DNA from: an uncultured Alphaproteobacteria bacterium | GTDB taxonomy: Bacteria > Pseudomonadota > Alphaproteobacteria > HIMB59 > GCA-002718135 | Length of the DNA: 55,029 nucleotides | Assembly: GCA_902589095.1 (NCBI GenBank) | Contig: CACIRR010000003.1 | Coordinates: 1 to 55,029, forward strand | Reading direction: 5' to 3' | Shown: positions 25,784 to 34,793 of the stretch, one piece after another | Layout: each line of letters opens with the position of its first letter | How positions within the stretch are numbered: the stretch's first letter is position 1 | The notes under the pieces: model-generated | Database searches by the model: none | The model's input: only the letters and a program-made list of their open reading frames with translations | What the model was told of the DNA's origin: nothing | Position numbers and translations under genes: made by a program

Positions 25784-26899
25784 TTAATTTATTGCTGTGC
25801 TTGGATCAACAAAATTATAACCCAAATCTTCTGCTACAGCCTTATAAGTAACATTTCCTTGGCAAACATTTAAACCGGCAAGAAAATTGGCATCACTATT
25901 TAAAGCATCTCGATAGCCATTTTGAGCTAAATGCAATACAAAAGGAAGTGTTGCTGCATTCAAAGCGAGAGTGGAAGTTCTTGGAACTCCTCCTGGCATA
26001 TTAGCAACACAGTAATGAACGACATCATCGATAACATAAGTAGGGTCAGCATGGGTTGTTGGTTTACTTGTTTCTACACATCCACCTTGATCGATAGCAA
26101 CATCAACAATGACAGAACCTCTCTTCATGACCTTAAGCATATCTTTTGTAATTAATTTAGGAGCATTGGCACCTGGAATTAAAACACCACCAATAAGTAA
26201 ATCAGTTTCAGCAACATAATCTTCTAAATTTATATCGTCTGAAACAAGTGGGATGATACGATCACCAAACTTTGCTTGCAGTTCTTTTAAGCGAGCTTCA
26301 GATTTATCAACAATATGGACTTTCGCTTCCATTCCCGTTGCAATGGTAGCTGCATTTTCACCAACAACGCCGCCGCCTAATATAAGAACATTACCAGGGT
26401 TTACGCCAGGAGCTCCGCCAATAAGTAAACCTCTTCCACCTTGAGGTTTTTCTAAGCTATGTGCTCCAGCTTGAATTGACATTCTGCCTGCAACTGCACT
26501 CATAGGGGCCAATAAAGGAAGTCTATTATTTTCATCAGTAACAGTCTCATAAGCAATACAAATTGATTTTGAGTCAACTAAACCTTTTGTCAATTCAGGG
26601 GCAGCGGATAAATGTAGATAGGTAAATAAGATTTGATTTTCTCTTAACATATTTACCTCTGCAGATTGAGGCTCTTTAACTTTTACAATCATATCTGAGT
26701 CGTTAAAAACATCAGCAGCGCTAGAAGCTATTTTGGCACCAGCTTTTTCATAGTCAGCATTTTCAAAACCAGCTCCAAAGCCAGCATTGTTCTCAACTAG
26801 GACTTCATGCCCATGATTGGTTAGCTGCTGAACACTCTGAGGTGTAAGCCCAACTCGAGACTCTTGAGCCTTAATCTCAGATGGAATACCAATTTTCAT
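25784..26899 (-). CDS. ald: Alanine dehydrogenase
   Basis: 371 aa, full-length Ald. It begins 'MKIGIPSEIKAQESRVGLTP', has the substrate-side 'GAGFENADYEKAGAKI', the nucleotide-binding 'ILGGGVVGENAATIA', and 'VDVAIDQGGC' with 'HYCVANMPG'. It converts alanine plus NAD to pyruvate, ammonium and NADH. Start codon overlaps the aminotransferase stop by one base, so the two are translated together: the aminotransferase makes alanine from pyruvate and Ald recycles it. This is the classical pair for taurine or beta-alanine deamination. Confidence 0.95.
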   Translation of the reverse strand: MKIGIPSEIKAQESRVGLTPQSVQQLTNHGHEVLVENNAGFGAGFENADYEKAGAKIASSAADVFNDSDMIVKVKEPQSAEVNMLRENQILFTYLHLSAAPELTKGLVDSKSICIAYETVTDENNRLPLLAPMSAVAGRMSIQAGAHSLEKPQGGRGLLIGGAPGVNPGNVLILGGGVVGENAATIATGMEAKVHIVDKSEARLKELQAKFGDRIIPLVSDDINLEDYVAETDLLIGGVLIPGANAPKLITKDMLKVMKRGSVIVDVAIDQGGCVETSKPTTHADPTYVIDDVVHYCVANMPGGVPRTSTLALNAATLPFVLHLAQNGYRDALNSDANFLAGLNVCQGNVTYKAVAEDLGYNFVDPSTAIN

Positions 26900-28239
26900 T
26901 ATTGTTCCTTGAAGTAATTAGTAATTCCTGTTCGGAGTTTCTCAATCATTTCATCAATATGTTTTTTTTCTGAAATAAAAGGTGGAGCAACAATTAAACA
27001 ATCGCCAGTAGCCTTTAAACTTAATCCTGAAGCAAACAGATGTTTAAAGCAAGCATACCCAGCTTTACCCAAACGTTCATCCATTCTTAGATCAATACCA
27101 CCCATCATTCCGTACCCTCTAATATCAACAATGCCCTCAATATCTTTTAAGCTGAATAAGCCGTCTAAGAAATATGGTGACATTTCTTTTGCACGGTTGA
27201 ATAAATCTTCTTTTTCAAAAATATCTTGCATTGCTAGCCCAGCAGCAACTGAACATGGTATTGCTGAGTACGTATATCCATGGAAAAATTCAATAGCTCC
27301 TTTTGGTGCAGCATCAACCATTGAGTCATAAATATGTTCTCGTGATGCCACGGCTCCAAGAGGGACAACACCATTGGTAATTGCTTTTGCCATTGTCATA
27401 ATATCAGGAGTTACATCAAATGCTTGAGCCCCAAATGGTTCACCCATTCTGCCCCAACCAGTTATTACCTCATCAAAAATAAGAAGGATGCCATGTTTAT
27501 CACAAATATCTCTTAATTTTTTTAAATATCCTTTTGGTGGCACTAAAGTTCCAGTAGATCCAGCAACAGGCTCCACAATACATGCAGCAATGTTCTCTCC
27601 ACCAATGTGTCCAGCAATTCTCTCTAAATCTTCAGCTAGGTAATCACCTGTTTCAGGTTCACCGCGAACAAATTTATTTTCCGGTAAGTGCGTGTGACGC
27701 AAGTGATGAGTGTTCGGCATTAATATGCTGGAAAAAGTTTTTCTATTAGCAACCATGCCACCCACTGAAATTCCACCTATGTTCATTCCATGATAACCTC
27801 TTTCACGACCAACAATGTGGTGTCGGTGTCCTTCACCTTTTGCTTTAAAGTAGGCGATGGCAGTTTTGATTGCTGTATCGACTGCGGATGAACCACACAT
27901 AGTAAAAAATATTCTATTTAAATCTTCAGGGGTATGTTTAGAAATTTTTCTTGCTAATTCAAAAGAACCATTAAAGCCTTGTTGAAAAGGTTGCACGTAA
28001 TCAAGTTGTTCGAGCTGTTTATAAACAGCTTCTCTAATTTCCTGACGACCGTGTCCAGCTGGACTACAAAACAATCCTGAACTTGCATCGATCAATTGAT
28101 TGCCGTGATGGTCAGTGTAATACATTCCTTCAGCTTTAACCATCAGCCTTGGATTATCTTTAAAATCGTGATTGGATGTAAATGGCATCCAATGTTCCTC
28201 AAGTGAGTTTGGTAATTCGTTTCTATTTTCTAAATCCAT
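26899..28239 (-). CDS. Class III omega-amino acid:pyruvate aminotransferase (taurine or beta-alanine type)
   Basis: 446 aa PLP enzyme. 'HWMPFTSNHDF', 'FFTMCGSSAVDTAIK', 'GRERGYHG', 'LIFDEVITGWGRMG' and the PLP lysine in 'MAKAITNGVVPLGAV' match beta-alanine/omega-amino acid:pyruvate transaminases; taurine:pyruvate aminotransferase (Tpa) is in the same clade. The ATG at 28239 has a GGGGA ribosome site; a TTG at 28251 is less likely. Overlaps alanine dehydrogenase by one base and is divergent from a Pta-like gene, a trio typical of taurine use. Taurine would give sulfoacetaldehyde; putrescine or 4-aminobutyrate are alternatives given the ureohydrolase. Confidence 0.88.
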   Translation of the reverse strand: MDLENRNELPNSLEEHWMPFTSNHDFKDNPRLMVKAEGMYYTDHHGNQLIDASSGLFCSPAGHGRQEIREAVYKQLEQLDYVQPFQQGFNGSFELARKISKHTPEDLNRIFFTMCGSSAVDTAIKTAIAYFKAKGEGHRHHIVGRERGYHGMNIGGISVGGMVANRKTFSSILMPNTHHLRHTHLPENKFVRGEPETGDYLAEDLERIAGHIGGENIAACIVEPVAGSTGTLVPPKGYLKKLRDICDKHGILLIFDEVITGWGRMGEPFGAQAFDVTPDIMTMAKAITNGVVPLGAVASREHIYDSMVDAAPKGAIEFFHGYTYSAIPCSVAAGLAMQDIFEKEDLFNRAKEMSPYFLDGLFSLKDIEGIVDIRGYGMMGGIDLRMDERLGKAGYACFKHLFASGLSLKATGDCLIVAPPFISEKKHIDEMIEKLRTGITNYFKEQ

Positions 28240-28371
28240 AAATGTCCCCAAATAAGCAAAATTTACCTAGCCTTACATCATACAAATACCTAATCCAAGA
28301 GGAATTCTTGATGTTTTTCTTAATTTCGTAGGAAAAATTGACGCCCTAGTATAGAAGAAAAAAATTCAATT

Positions 28372-29283
28372 ATGCTAAGCAATAAAGAAGCCCAAATCCC
28401 TAATAATTTACTGTCGTTCGCTCAAAAATCACCTAATCTATCGGCAGGTATTATATGTGCACACCACGACTCCTCGATGGAATCAGCAAAAAAATCAGTA
28501 GAACTAAATCTTATAGAGCCAATTTTTATAGGAGATAAAAATGCTATCAATGAAAAGGCATACAAAATTAATTGGGATATAAGTTCTTATAATACCATTC
28601 ATTCATCAACTGATATTGAGGCAGCTACTATTGGGGCTGAATTAGCGAAAGATAATAAAATAAAAATAATGATTAAAGGCAATCTTCATACAGATGTTTT
28701 GATGCGAACGTATTTAAAAAAAGATTTTGGCCTTATTGAAGGAAAGAGATTAAGTCACATTTGGCATATGACAATCGCAAAAAATGATAAACCACTTTTT
28801 ATAACAGATGGTGCATTAAATGTTGCTCCACGCATTGATGTAAAAATGCATATACTAAAAAATGTAATTAACTTTGCTAATCAAATAAATATTGCAAAAC
28901 CAAGAGTTGCTATTCTATCAGGAACAGAGGATCCAATTGACAGTATGCCGAGTTCAATTGAAGCAAAAGAACTGATGGAAAGGGCACAAGAAGAAAATAT
29001 TAATGCATATGTTCACGGCCCCCTAGCCTTTGATAATGCTGTGTCTCCTGATGCTGCGTCAATTAAAAACATTTCAAGTGAAGTTGCAGGAAAAGCAGAT
29101 ATTTTACTCGTACCTAATTTAGAAACAGGTAATTCATTATCTAAAATAATGGTTTATTTTATGAGCGCTTGTGCTGCTGGCTTTATTGTTGGAGGAAAAG
29201 TTCCCGTTGTGGTGACAAGCAGAGCAGATAGTTCTGCTTCACGTATTGCCTCTATAGCTGCTGCTGTTATAGCAACACAGTAG
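28372..29283 (+). CDS. Phosphate acetyl/butyryltransferase-family protein
   Basis: 303 aa with the PTA_PTB fold: 'GIICAHHDSSMESAKK', 'NLIEPIFIGD', 'MIKGNLHTDVLMRTYL', 'LSHIWHM', 'VAILSGTEDP', 'LVPNLETGNSLSKIM' and 'VPVVVTSRADSSASR'. It would turn acetyl phosphate into acetyl-CoA. Xsc releases acetyl phosphate from sulfoacetaldehyde and is usually paired with such a Pta; Xsc is not in this window. Divergent from the aminotransferase gene with a 120-bp gap (132 bp from its ATG) and overlapping the downstream transporter by one base. Confidence 0.85.
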   Translation: MLSNKEAQIPNNLLSFAQKSPNLSAGIICAHHDSSMESAKKSVELNLIEPIFIGDKNAINEKAYKINWDISSYNTIHSSTDIEAATIGAELAKDNKIKIMIKGNLHTDVLMRTYLKKDFGLIEGKRLSHIWHMTIAKNDKPLFITDGALNVAPRIDVKMHILKNVINFANQINIAKPRVAILSGTEDPIDSMPSSIEAKELMERAQEENINAYVHGPLAFDNAVSPDAASIKNISSEVAGKADILLVPNLETGNSLSKIMVYFMSACAAGFIVGGKVPVVVTSRADSSASRIASIAAAVIATQ

Positions 29284-30185
29284 TGAAACAAAATAAGTTA
29301 ATTGCAGTTGCGTTATTAGCATTAGGTGCCACTTTTTTTGGTTCCTTTATGGGTGCAGGAGTAAAATTACTCTCGGATGATCTTCATCCAATTGTAATTT
29401 GTTTTTATCGATCTTTAATGGGTCTCATTTTAATTACCCCCTTTGTAATAAGAAATAATTTTAAAGCTCTTCACACCCAAAATATGCGTTTGCAAATTTT
29501 TAGAGCCTCCATAAATGTTATATCAATGATCTGCTGGTTTAGTGCAATAGGTATGATGCATTTCGAGAAAGCAACAGCTCTTGGTTTTACAACACCTCTT
29601 TTTACGACAGTACTTGCCGTAATCGTTTTAGGGGAGGTTATTCGTTTCCACCGAACTGCCGCTCTTCTACTGGGTTTTATAGGAATAATAATCATTATAA
29701 GACCAGGTTATGTTCCATTTGAATTTGGAACAGTGTTAATGCTTATCGCATCATTTAGCTTTTCTTTTGTCTTAATTTTTGTAAAAAAATTATCCGCAAC
29801 TGATTCTAGTCTTACTATAATTTTTTATCATTTATTATACATGACACCTGTCTTTTTTATTTTATCCTTGTTCTATTGGGAAAATATAAATTTATATCAA
29901 TTAATTGTTTTCACGTTAATGGGTGCTTCAGGCCTATTATCACACTGGTGTTTAGCTCAAGCATTCAAAATGTCAGATACAACCTTTGTAATGCCATTAC
30001 AATTTACGAAATTAATTTGGGCTTCTTTAATTGGGTTATTTATTTTTGCTGAACAACCAGATATTTGGACATGGGTTGGTGGAGTAATTATTTTTATTTC
30101 AGTCGTCTATATAACGTATCGTGAGGCATTTAAGAAAAAGGGCACACAAAAACCTATACAAGTTGATAGAGCAATTATTAATTAA
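29283..30185 (+). CDS. EamA/DMT-superfamily transporter
   Basis: 300 aa membrane protein with about ten hydrophobic segments in two EamA halves; 'FYRSLMGLILITPF' marks the first and 'GLFIFAEQPDIWTWVGGVIIFISVVYI' the second. Starts at a GTG that shares one base with the Pta-like stop, so it is translationally coupled to it. Cargo unknown. Only loosely similar to the EamA protein at 12801-13703. A role in export of a by-product of the C2 metabolism is conceivable. Confidence 0.87.
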   Translation: MKQNKLIAVALLALGATFFGSFMGAGVKLLSDDLHPIVICFYRSLMGLILITPFVIRNNFKALHTQNMRLQIFRASINVISMICWFSAIGMMHFEKATALGFTTPLFTTVLAVIVLGEVIRFHRTAALLLGFIGIIIIIRPGYVPFEFGTVLMLIASFSFSFVLIFVKKLSATDSSLTIIFYHLLYMTPVFFILSLFYWENINLYQLIVFTLMGASGLLSHWCLAQAFKMSDTTFVMPLQFTKLIWASLIGLFIFAEQPDIWTWVGGVIIFISVVYITYREAFKKKGTQKPIQVDRAIIN

Positions 30186-30209
30186 TTTTTTTTATTTAAA
30201 ATTTTAAAA

Positions 30210-30977
30210 CTATTTAGCAGTCCATCCCCCATCAATCACAAGCGAGGAGCCCGTAATCATTGAGGAAGCGTTTGATGCTAAATAAACAACTGCTGTAGCG
30301 ATATCACTATCAGTAGCTAATCTTCCTAGAGGAATATTATCTATCATAGCTTTTTTAAATTTCTTATCTTTAAAGAAATTTTTTACCAATGGCGTTTCTA
30401 CAAAAGTTGGGCAAATGGTATTTACGCGGATATTATTCTTGGCTAGATCTAATGACATCCCCCTTGTTAAACCTTCAATACCAAATTTTGTCATATTATA
30501 TACACTTCTAAGGGGGGCGCCAACTTTACCCAATTGAGAGGATATATTAATGATTGATCCACCCTTAGCTTTTCTATTTTTTGATTTTAACATCACTTTT
30601 GTCGCCATTTGAGCAACATGGAAAGCGGCCTTGATATTTAAATCGACTACATAATCCATATCTTCTTTTTTAATTTTAGTAAAATGGTCTGGTCGATTGG
30701 TTCCGGCATTATTTACAAGAATATCAAGCGAGTTTATTTGTTTAAAAACTGACTTTACTTCTGCGGCATTAGAAACATCACATTCGAAGACAGTACATTT
30801 TCTTTTTAACTTATTGATTTGTTTTTTAACCTTATTTAAATCGTTAAGTGTTCGACTTACAATAATTAAATCTGCTCCTGCTTCAGCAAGAGCCATGGCT
30901 GAAGCCTTTCCAATTCCCTTCCCTGCCCCCGTTACTAAGGCAGTTTTGTTTTTGACTTCAAATTTTTGTAAATACAT
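30210..30977 (-). CDS. SDR-family oxidoreductase
   Basis: 255 aa classical short-chain dehydrogenase. Cofactor motif 'TGAGKGIGKASA', 'NNAGTNRP', catalytic Ser in 'INISSQLG', and 'YNMTKFGIEG' with the Y-x3-K pair. Residues after the second beta strand ('VSRT') suggest NADP use is possible. Similar to gluconate 5-dehydrogenase and 3-oxoacyl reductases. Thirty-five bases after a HAD-like gene, in the run from 36035 to 30210 led by a CUT1 importer, so it probably oxidises a sugar or sugar acid delivered by that importer. Confidence 0.88.
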   Translation of the reverse strand: MYLQKFEVKNKTALVTGAGKGIGKASAMALAEAGADLIIVSRTLNDLNKVKKQINKLKRKCTVFECDVSNAAEVKSVFKQINSLDILVNNAGTNRPDHFTKIKKEDMDYVVDLNIKAAFHVAQMATKVMLKSKNRKAKGGSIINISSQLGKVGAPLRSVYNMTKFGIEGLTRGMSLDLAKNNIRVNTICPTFVETPLVKNFFKDKKFKKAMIDNIPLGRLATDSDIATAVVYLASNASSMITGSSLVIDGGWTAK

Positions 30978-31012
30978 TCTTTCTATATCAAGATTAATTG
31001 ATAGCTTTGCAA

Positions 31013-31669
31013 CTAATTAAAAATTGAGGTGTCTAATTTTAGCGTCATTTTAGAGCAAAAATCATAATTATCCTCTTCATGGAATGATCCAGGAAAAGCG
31101 ATACATGGAATTTTTGCATTATGTGCAGACAAGGCGCTTTCTCTAGAATCTTCAATCGCAATACATTCATTAGATTCAAGGTTGAGTCTTTTAATTGCTT
31201 CGATATAAATATCAGAATGAGGTTTAGGATTTTGTACCATCGTATTGTTACCAACAAAGTCAAAATCCTCTTCGGTAAAATAATTTTTTAATGCCAAAAA
31301 AACCGAGTTAACATTGTCTTTTGTTGTAGACGTTACAAATCCTAATTTTATTTGATTGTTTTTTGCATATTCAATAACATCAATAACGCCTTCCCTTGGC
31401 ATGAGTTTTTCAGTCAATAGTTTTTGATTAAAAATTTCTGTTTTTCTCTCTCTAATTTGTTGAGCTTGAACTGTTGTATTATTTTTTTCTGCAAAATCCT
31501 CTATTCTTTTTGTACCACCAGATTGTTTAAGCAATAATCTATAATCCTCTTGATCCCAATACCAATCTAGTCCAGCTTCTTTAAAAGCTTCATTGAACGA
31601 TTCTCTTTGCAAATCTGATGTTTCAATTAAAGTTCCTATTGAGCCAAATAATATTGCTTTATAATCCAT
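31013..31669 (-). CDS. HAD-superfamily protein with degenerate motif I
   Basis: 218 aa of the CbbY/beta-phosphoglucomutase-like HAD group. Motif II 'GFVTSTTK', motif III Lys in 'NPKPHSDIY' and motif IV 'IAIEDSRES' are intact. Motif I, normally D-x-D-G-T-L, is 'FGSIGTL' (residues 8-14), so both the nucleophile and the general-acid Asp are missing. It is either not a phosphatase or a pseudoenzyme. The text around it ('SDLQRESFNEAF', 'AGLDWYW') is otherwise well ordered, and I recall other alphaproteobacterial homologues with the same variant. AAGGA ribosome site before the ATG. Confidence 0.82.
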   Translation of the reverse strand: MDYKAILFGSIGTLIETSDLQRESFNEAFKEAGLDWYWDQEDYRLLLKQSGGTKRIEDFAEKNNTTVQAQQIRERKTEIFNQKLLTEKLMPREGVIDVIEYAKNNQIKLGFVTSTTKDNVNSVFLALKNYFTEEDFDFVGNNTMVQNPKPHSDIYIEAIKRLNLESNECIAIEDSRESALSAHNAKIPCIAFPGSFHEEDNYDFCSKMTLKLDTSIFN

Positions 31670-31711
31670 TTTATCCTTTCAATTTTATGGAACAAGAAAT
31701 CATATAACTTA

Positions 31712-32785
31712 TTATTTTATTGACCCAAGTCCTTTAGAAATATTAATATCTCCAATGTTTCTCGCTTTGTTAAATTCTTTTATTCTATCAAAAACATTAA
31801 CACCTATTTGCTGGTAAACATCGAGAAGGTCTACTAAAACCCAATTCTCTCTGATAAGACCATTTTCTAATCTCCAAAAATCTAAACTCCGCATTTCTAT
31901 AATTTGATTTGATGGAGCAATACCCATCCATCCATCTTGAGAAATTGTAGATCGCATATTTGGCCAACCAGTTTCACAAACATAATCGCCTTCATATATC
32001 CAATGTGTTTGCATATCCTGCAACCCCTCATTTTTTAAACTATCATTTGATGAGCCTCCCTTTCTATCAGGCATTGCACGCAAAAAAGGTATTTGATGCC
32101 AATGGCGAAATCCTTCGATACCCCTTGCTGTGCCAATTCCAACTGGTCCGTACCAATTAAATCTGGGGTGCCAATATTTATCTAAATTCATAACTTGTGG
32201 ATTTGGATTACTAGGGTGTAAAACCATATCTCGAAGCATATTTATTACAATGTCAAAATTTTTTGATCCATCACCTTCTATCTTTAAACCGTCTCCTGTC
32301 ATAGGAGATGGTGTGCATAAAAAAGATCCTAGCTGAGGACTCATTGGCCATGCATTTGCCTGCATCATCAATTCAGGTAGATCCCAAATTGATTGCATTT
32401 CTATAATTTGATTATTTTCTATTTGGAAAAACTCATGATAACGCATATGAACTAAATTTCCTGTTGGCGGAATATCTAAAAATGATTTTAAAAAAGTTCC
32501 CATATAATTGCCCATAGTGCCTAACCAATCTTTACCTTCAGGTGTTGTGCCTGCCATAACAATCATATCTCTTCTTTCAAGATCAGGAATGCTATCTAAA
32601 AGGGGGTTTATACAATTAGTTAACAATTTATCTAAACCATTAAATGTTCCAAAAGGATAGCAGAAATGAAACACCGAATTTTCAGAAAAATATTTAACTA
32701 GAGAATTTTTTATTGAATTTTTGTTAAAATTTTGAGTAGCTAATTGATAATTTTCAAAATTTTTTTTTAACTCTTCAGGTTTCAT
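31712..32785 (-). CDS. Double SnoaL/NTF2-like protein
   Basis: 357 aa with two SnoaL-like cone-shaped domains in tandem (roughly 1-165 and 180-345). Landmarks: 'DLERRDMIV', 'VHMRYHEFFQI', 'YWHPRFNWYGPVGIGTARGI' and the C-terminal 'LIRENWVLVDLLDVYQQIG'. SnoaL folds include cyclases, isomerases and hydratases as well as binding proteins, so no reaction can be named. Clearly homologous to the protein at 41058-42149 and more distantly to 39003-39974. Follows the CUT1 MalG-like gene by 5 bp, so probably acts on the imported substrate. Confidence 0.8.
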   Translation of the reverse strand: MKPEELKKNFENYQLATQNFNKNSIKNSLVKYFSENSVFHFCYPFGTFNGLDKLLTNCINPLLDSIPDLERRDMIVMAGTTPEGKDWLGTMGNYMGTFLKSFLDIPPTGNLVHMRYHEFFQIENNQIIEMQSIWDLPELMMQANAWPMSPQLGSFLCTPSPMTGDGLKIEGDGSKNFDIVINMLRDMVLHPSNPNPQVMNLDKYWHPRFNWYGPVGIGTARGIEGFRHWHQIPFLRAMPDRKGGSSNDSLKNEGLQDMQTHWIYEGDYVCETGWPNMRSTISQDGWMGIAPSNQIIEMRSLDFWRLENGLIRENWVLVDLLDVYQQIGVNVFDRIKEFNKARNIGDINISKGLGSIK

Positions 32786-32790
32786 AATTT

Positions 32791-33672
32791 TTAACCTTTA
32801 ACTGCTCCAGCTGTTAATCCGCTAACAATCTGTCTTTGAAAAAACATTACAAGAAAGAATAATGGAGCAGTTGCTGAAACAACGGCAGCTACAGCATACA
32901 TTACTTTACCTTCTTCCTGTACGGTACCTAAAAAGCTAGCAATTGCTGGGATCATTGTTTCATTTTCATCTGAAAGCAACATAGATGTAACTGTAAAATC
33001 ATTGTAAGCAAGAAGGAAACTAAATAATCCAGTAGTTATTACACCCGGCCACATTATAGGAATGATCACATATCTAAATGCTTGAAATCTATTACAGCCA
33101 TCGCACATAGCGCTTTCATCTAAATCTTTTGGTATATTTAAAAAAAATGAATGTAACATCCACAGAGTAAAAGGCTGATTAATTGCAACAAGTACAATTA
33201 TTGTTGTAGGTAAAATTCCCCAAACATTCCATGCAAAAAAAGGTTGAAGATATCCTGAAACTAAAGTCATATGAGGCATCGCACGAAAAATAAGACCTGC
33301 CATTAAAATCCAGAAGGCATATCGATAAGTAGACCTTGCAAGAGCATAGCCTCCTAAAGTTCCAAATGTAAGAGAAATTAAAACTGTAAAAAATACTACT
33401 ATGCTTGTGTTAATAACAGCGCGCCAAAATTCCTCTTCTATCCAAGAGCCATAATATCCATCAATAGTAAAAAAATTACCTGTTTGTTTTTCAGTATGAA
33501 AGCCAAATATTGCATTTGCCCAGTCAGCTTTTGAAAAAAAATCAGCTTGTACTTTAAAAGACCCCCACAATGTCCAGATAAAAGGAAACATAGCAACAAT
33601 CAACCAGAGAGCCACGAATACAAAAGCAATAATTCGAACTGGGGTTAATTTATTTTCAATTTTTGTATTCAT
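32791..33672 (-). CDS. CUT1 sugar ABC transporter permease, MalG-like (second system)
   Basis: 293 aa, six membrane segments; EAA loop 'DLDESAMCDGCNRFQAF' and the ending 'FFQRQIVSGLTAGAVKG' are diagnostic of MalG-type permeases. A periplasmic stretch between the first two segments (about 47-80) mentions no known motif. Pairs with the MalF-like gene 6 bp upstream. No ATPase gene follows; the next gene is the double-SnoaL protein. Confidence 0.93.
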   Translation of the reverse strand: MNTKIENKLTPVRIIAFVFVALWLIVAMFPFIWTLWGSFKVQADFFSKADWANAIFGFHTEKQTGNFFTIDGYYGSWIEEEFWRAVINTSIVVFFTVLISLTFGTLGGYALARSTYRYAFWILMAGLIFRAMPHMTLVSGYLQPFFAWNVWGILPTTIIVLVAINQPFTLWMLHSFFLNIPKDLDESAMCDGCNRFQAFRYVIIPIMWPGVITTGLFSFLLAYNDFTVTSMLLSDENETMIPAIASFLGTVQEEGKVMYAVAAVVSATAPLFFLVMFFQRQIVSGLTAGAVKG

Positions 33673-33678
33673 AAATTT

Positions 33679-34713
33679 CTAACCCTTATTTTTTTCATTA
33701 AAATCTCTCCATGTTCGAATTAGCACTGGCAAAAGTAAAATTCCTACGCAAAAAATAGTAATCATAGATGTTGCTCCTGCTGCATTATATAGAGGGTAAG
33801 CACTTTCTCGCAAATGATTCCATATTAACCAAGATATTGAGGTAGCGTGGGCTTCTGCTCTAAAACTTATTATTGGTTCAAACACTCTAAAATTATCCAT
33901 TAAAAGTATTAAAGTTATAAAAATAGCAAGTGGCATTAAATGAGGAATAACGACATGGCGTGTTCTTTGAAATTTAGATGCACCATCTATAGTTGCTGCC
34001 TCAATTGTTTCATGAGGAACTGTTTGAAGACCTGCATAAAAAACAATAAAACTAAACGGCATCAAATGCCATATACCATAGACCATCAACATGACCCAGG
34101 TAAGCACAGGTGACGCTTTCAAGCTCAGAGAATTATCATTAAATATTTTTTGGAGTGTGGCTCCAATAACACCATCGCCATCAACCATCCAAAACAATAT
34201 CAATGAACCAACAAGAGGTGTAACTATCATTGGAAGAAGAGATGCAAAAATTGTTGGACCTTTTAACAACTTAGGAAGATTATTGACTCCAAGAGCAACT
34301 AAAAAACCAAGAAATAAAACAAACGGGGTAACTACAAAGGTGTAAGTAAGAGTAAAGCTAAGCGCTCTATATAAGGGGTAATTATATATTTTTTTTACAA
34401 AAGCTATAAAACTATCCGAGCTATTCCAAGCCTCTCCTATTTCATCAAATGCAAAATGCATTCTGTTTGAATACGTTTTAAATCCATTAAATTTACCAAG
34501 AGGTGCTTTTTCTTTTAACTTCGCAGAAGCTTCAGTATCCACAGATGTTGTTGTCTCACATCCAAAAGGATCACAATTTTCTGAAACAATTATTACTTGT
34601 TTATGTTCTATATGAAGGGATTGAATAAAAACAGAAACTATAGGTATTGCAATAAATAAAAACATTACACTTAATGAAGGAAGGGTAAATAATAAGAATG
34701 TGCTGTGCTTCAT
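33679..34713 (-). CDS. CUT1 sugar ABC transporter permease, MalF-like (second system)
   Basis: 344 aa permease with a larger first periplasmic loop (about residues 30-110, rich in charged residues and containing a CDPFGC pair of Cys that could form a disulfide). EAA loop 'ETIEAATIDGASKFQRTRH'. Located between the binding-protein gene (with a stem-loop in the gap) and the MalG-like gene. Longer than the 290-aa MalF-like protein of the first system, so the two importers are not recent duplicates. Confidence 0.92.
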   Translation of the reverse strand: MKHSTFLLFTLPSLSVMFLFIAIPIVSVFIQSLHIEHKQVIIVSENCDPFGCETTTSVDTEASAKLKEKAPLGKFNGFKTYSNRMHFAFDEIGEAWNSSDSFIAFVKKIYNYPLYRALSFTLTYTFVVTPFVLFLGFLVALGVNNLPKLLKGPTIFASLLPMIVTPLVGSLILFWMVDGDGVIGATLQKIFNDNSLSLKASPVLTWVMLMVYGIWHLMPFSFIVFYAGLQTVPHETIEAATIDGASKFQRTRHVVIPHLMPLAIFITLILLMDNFRVFEPIISFRAEAHATSISWLIWNHLRESAYPLYNAAGATSMITIFCVGILLLPVLIRTWRDFNEKNKG

Positions 34714-34743
34714 TATGCTATTTTAAATTACATAGAAAGATAT

Positions 34744-34771
34744 AAGGGGTTTTCAAATTTGAAAACCCCTT
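34744..34771 (-). terminator. Intercistronic stem-loop after second CUT1 binding-protein gene
   Basis: A perfect 11-bp stem (34744-34754 with 34761-34771, GGGG/CCCC core) with a 6-nt loop sits 22 bp past the binding-protein stop. The T-run is stronger on the plus strand than on the minus strand, so attenuation or message stabilisation is more likely than full termination for the operon. Confidence 0.75.
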
Positions 34772-34793
34772 TTTACTGATTTATATTTATTGA

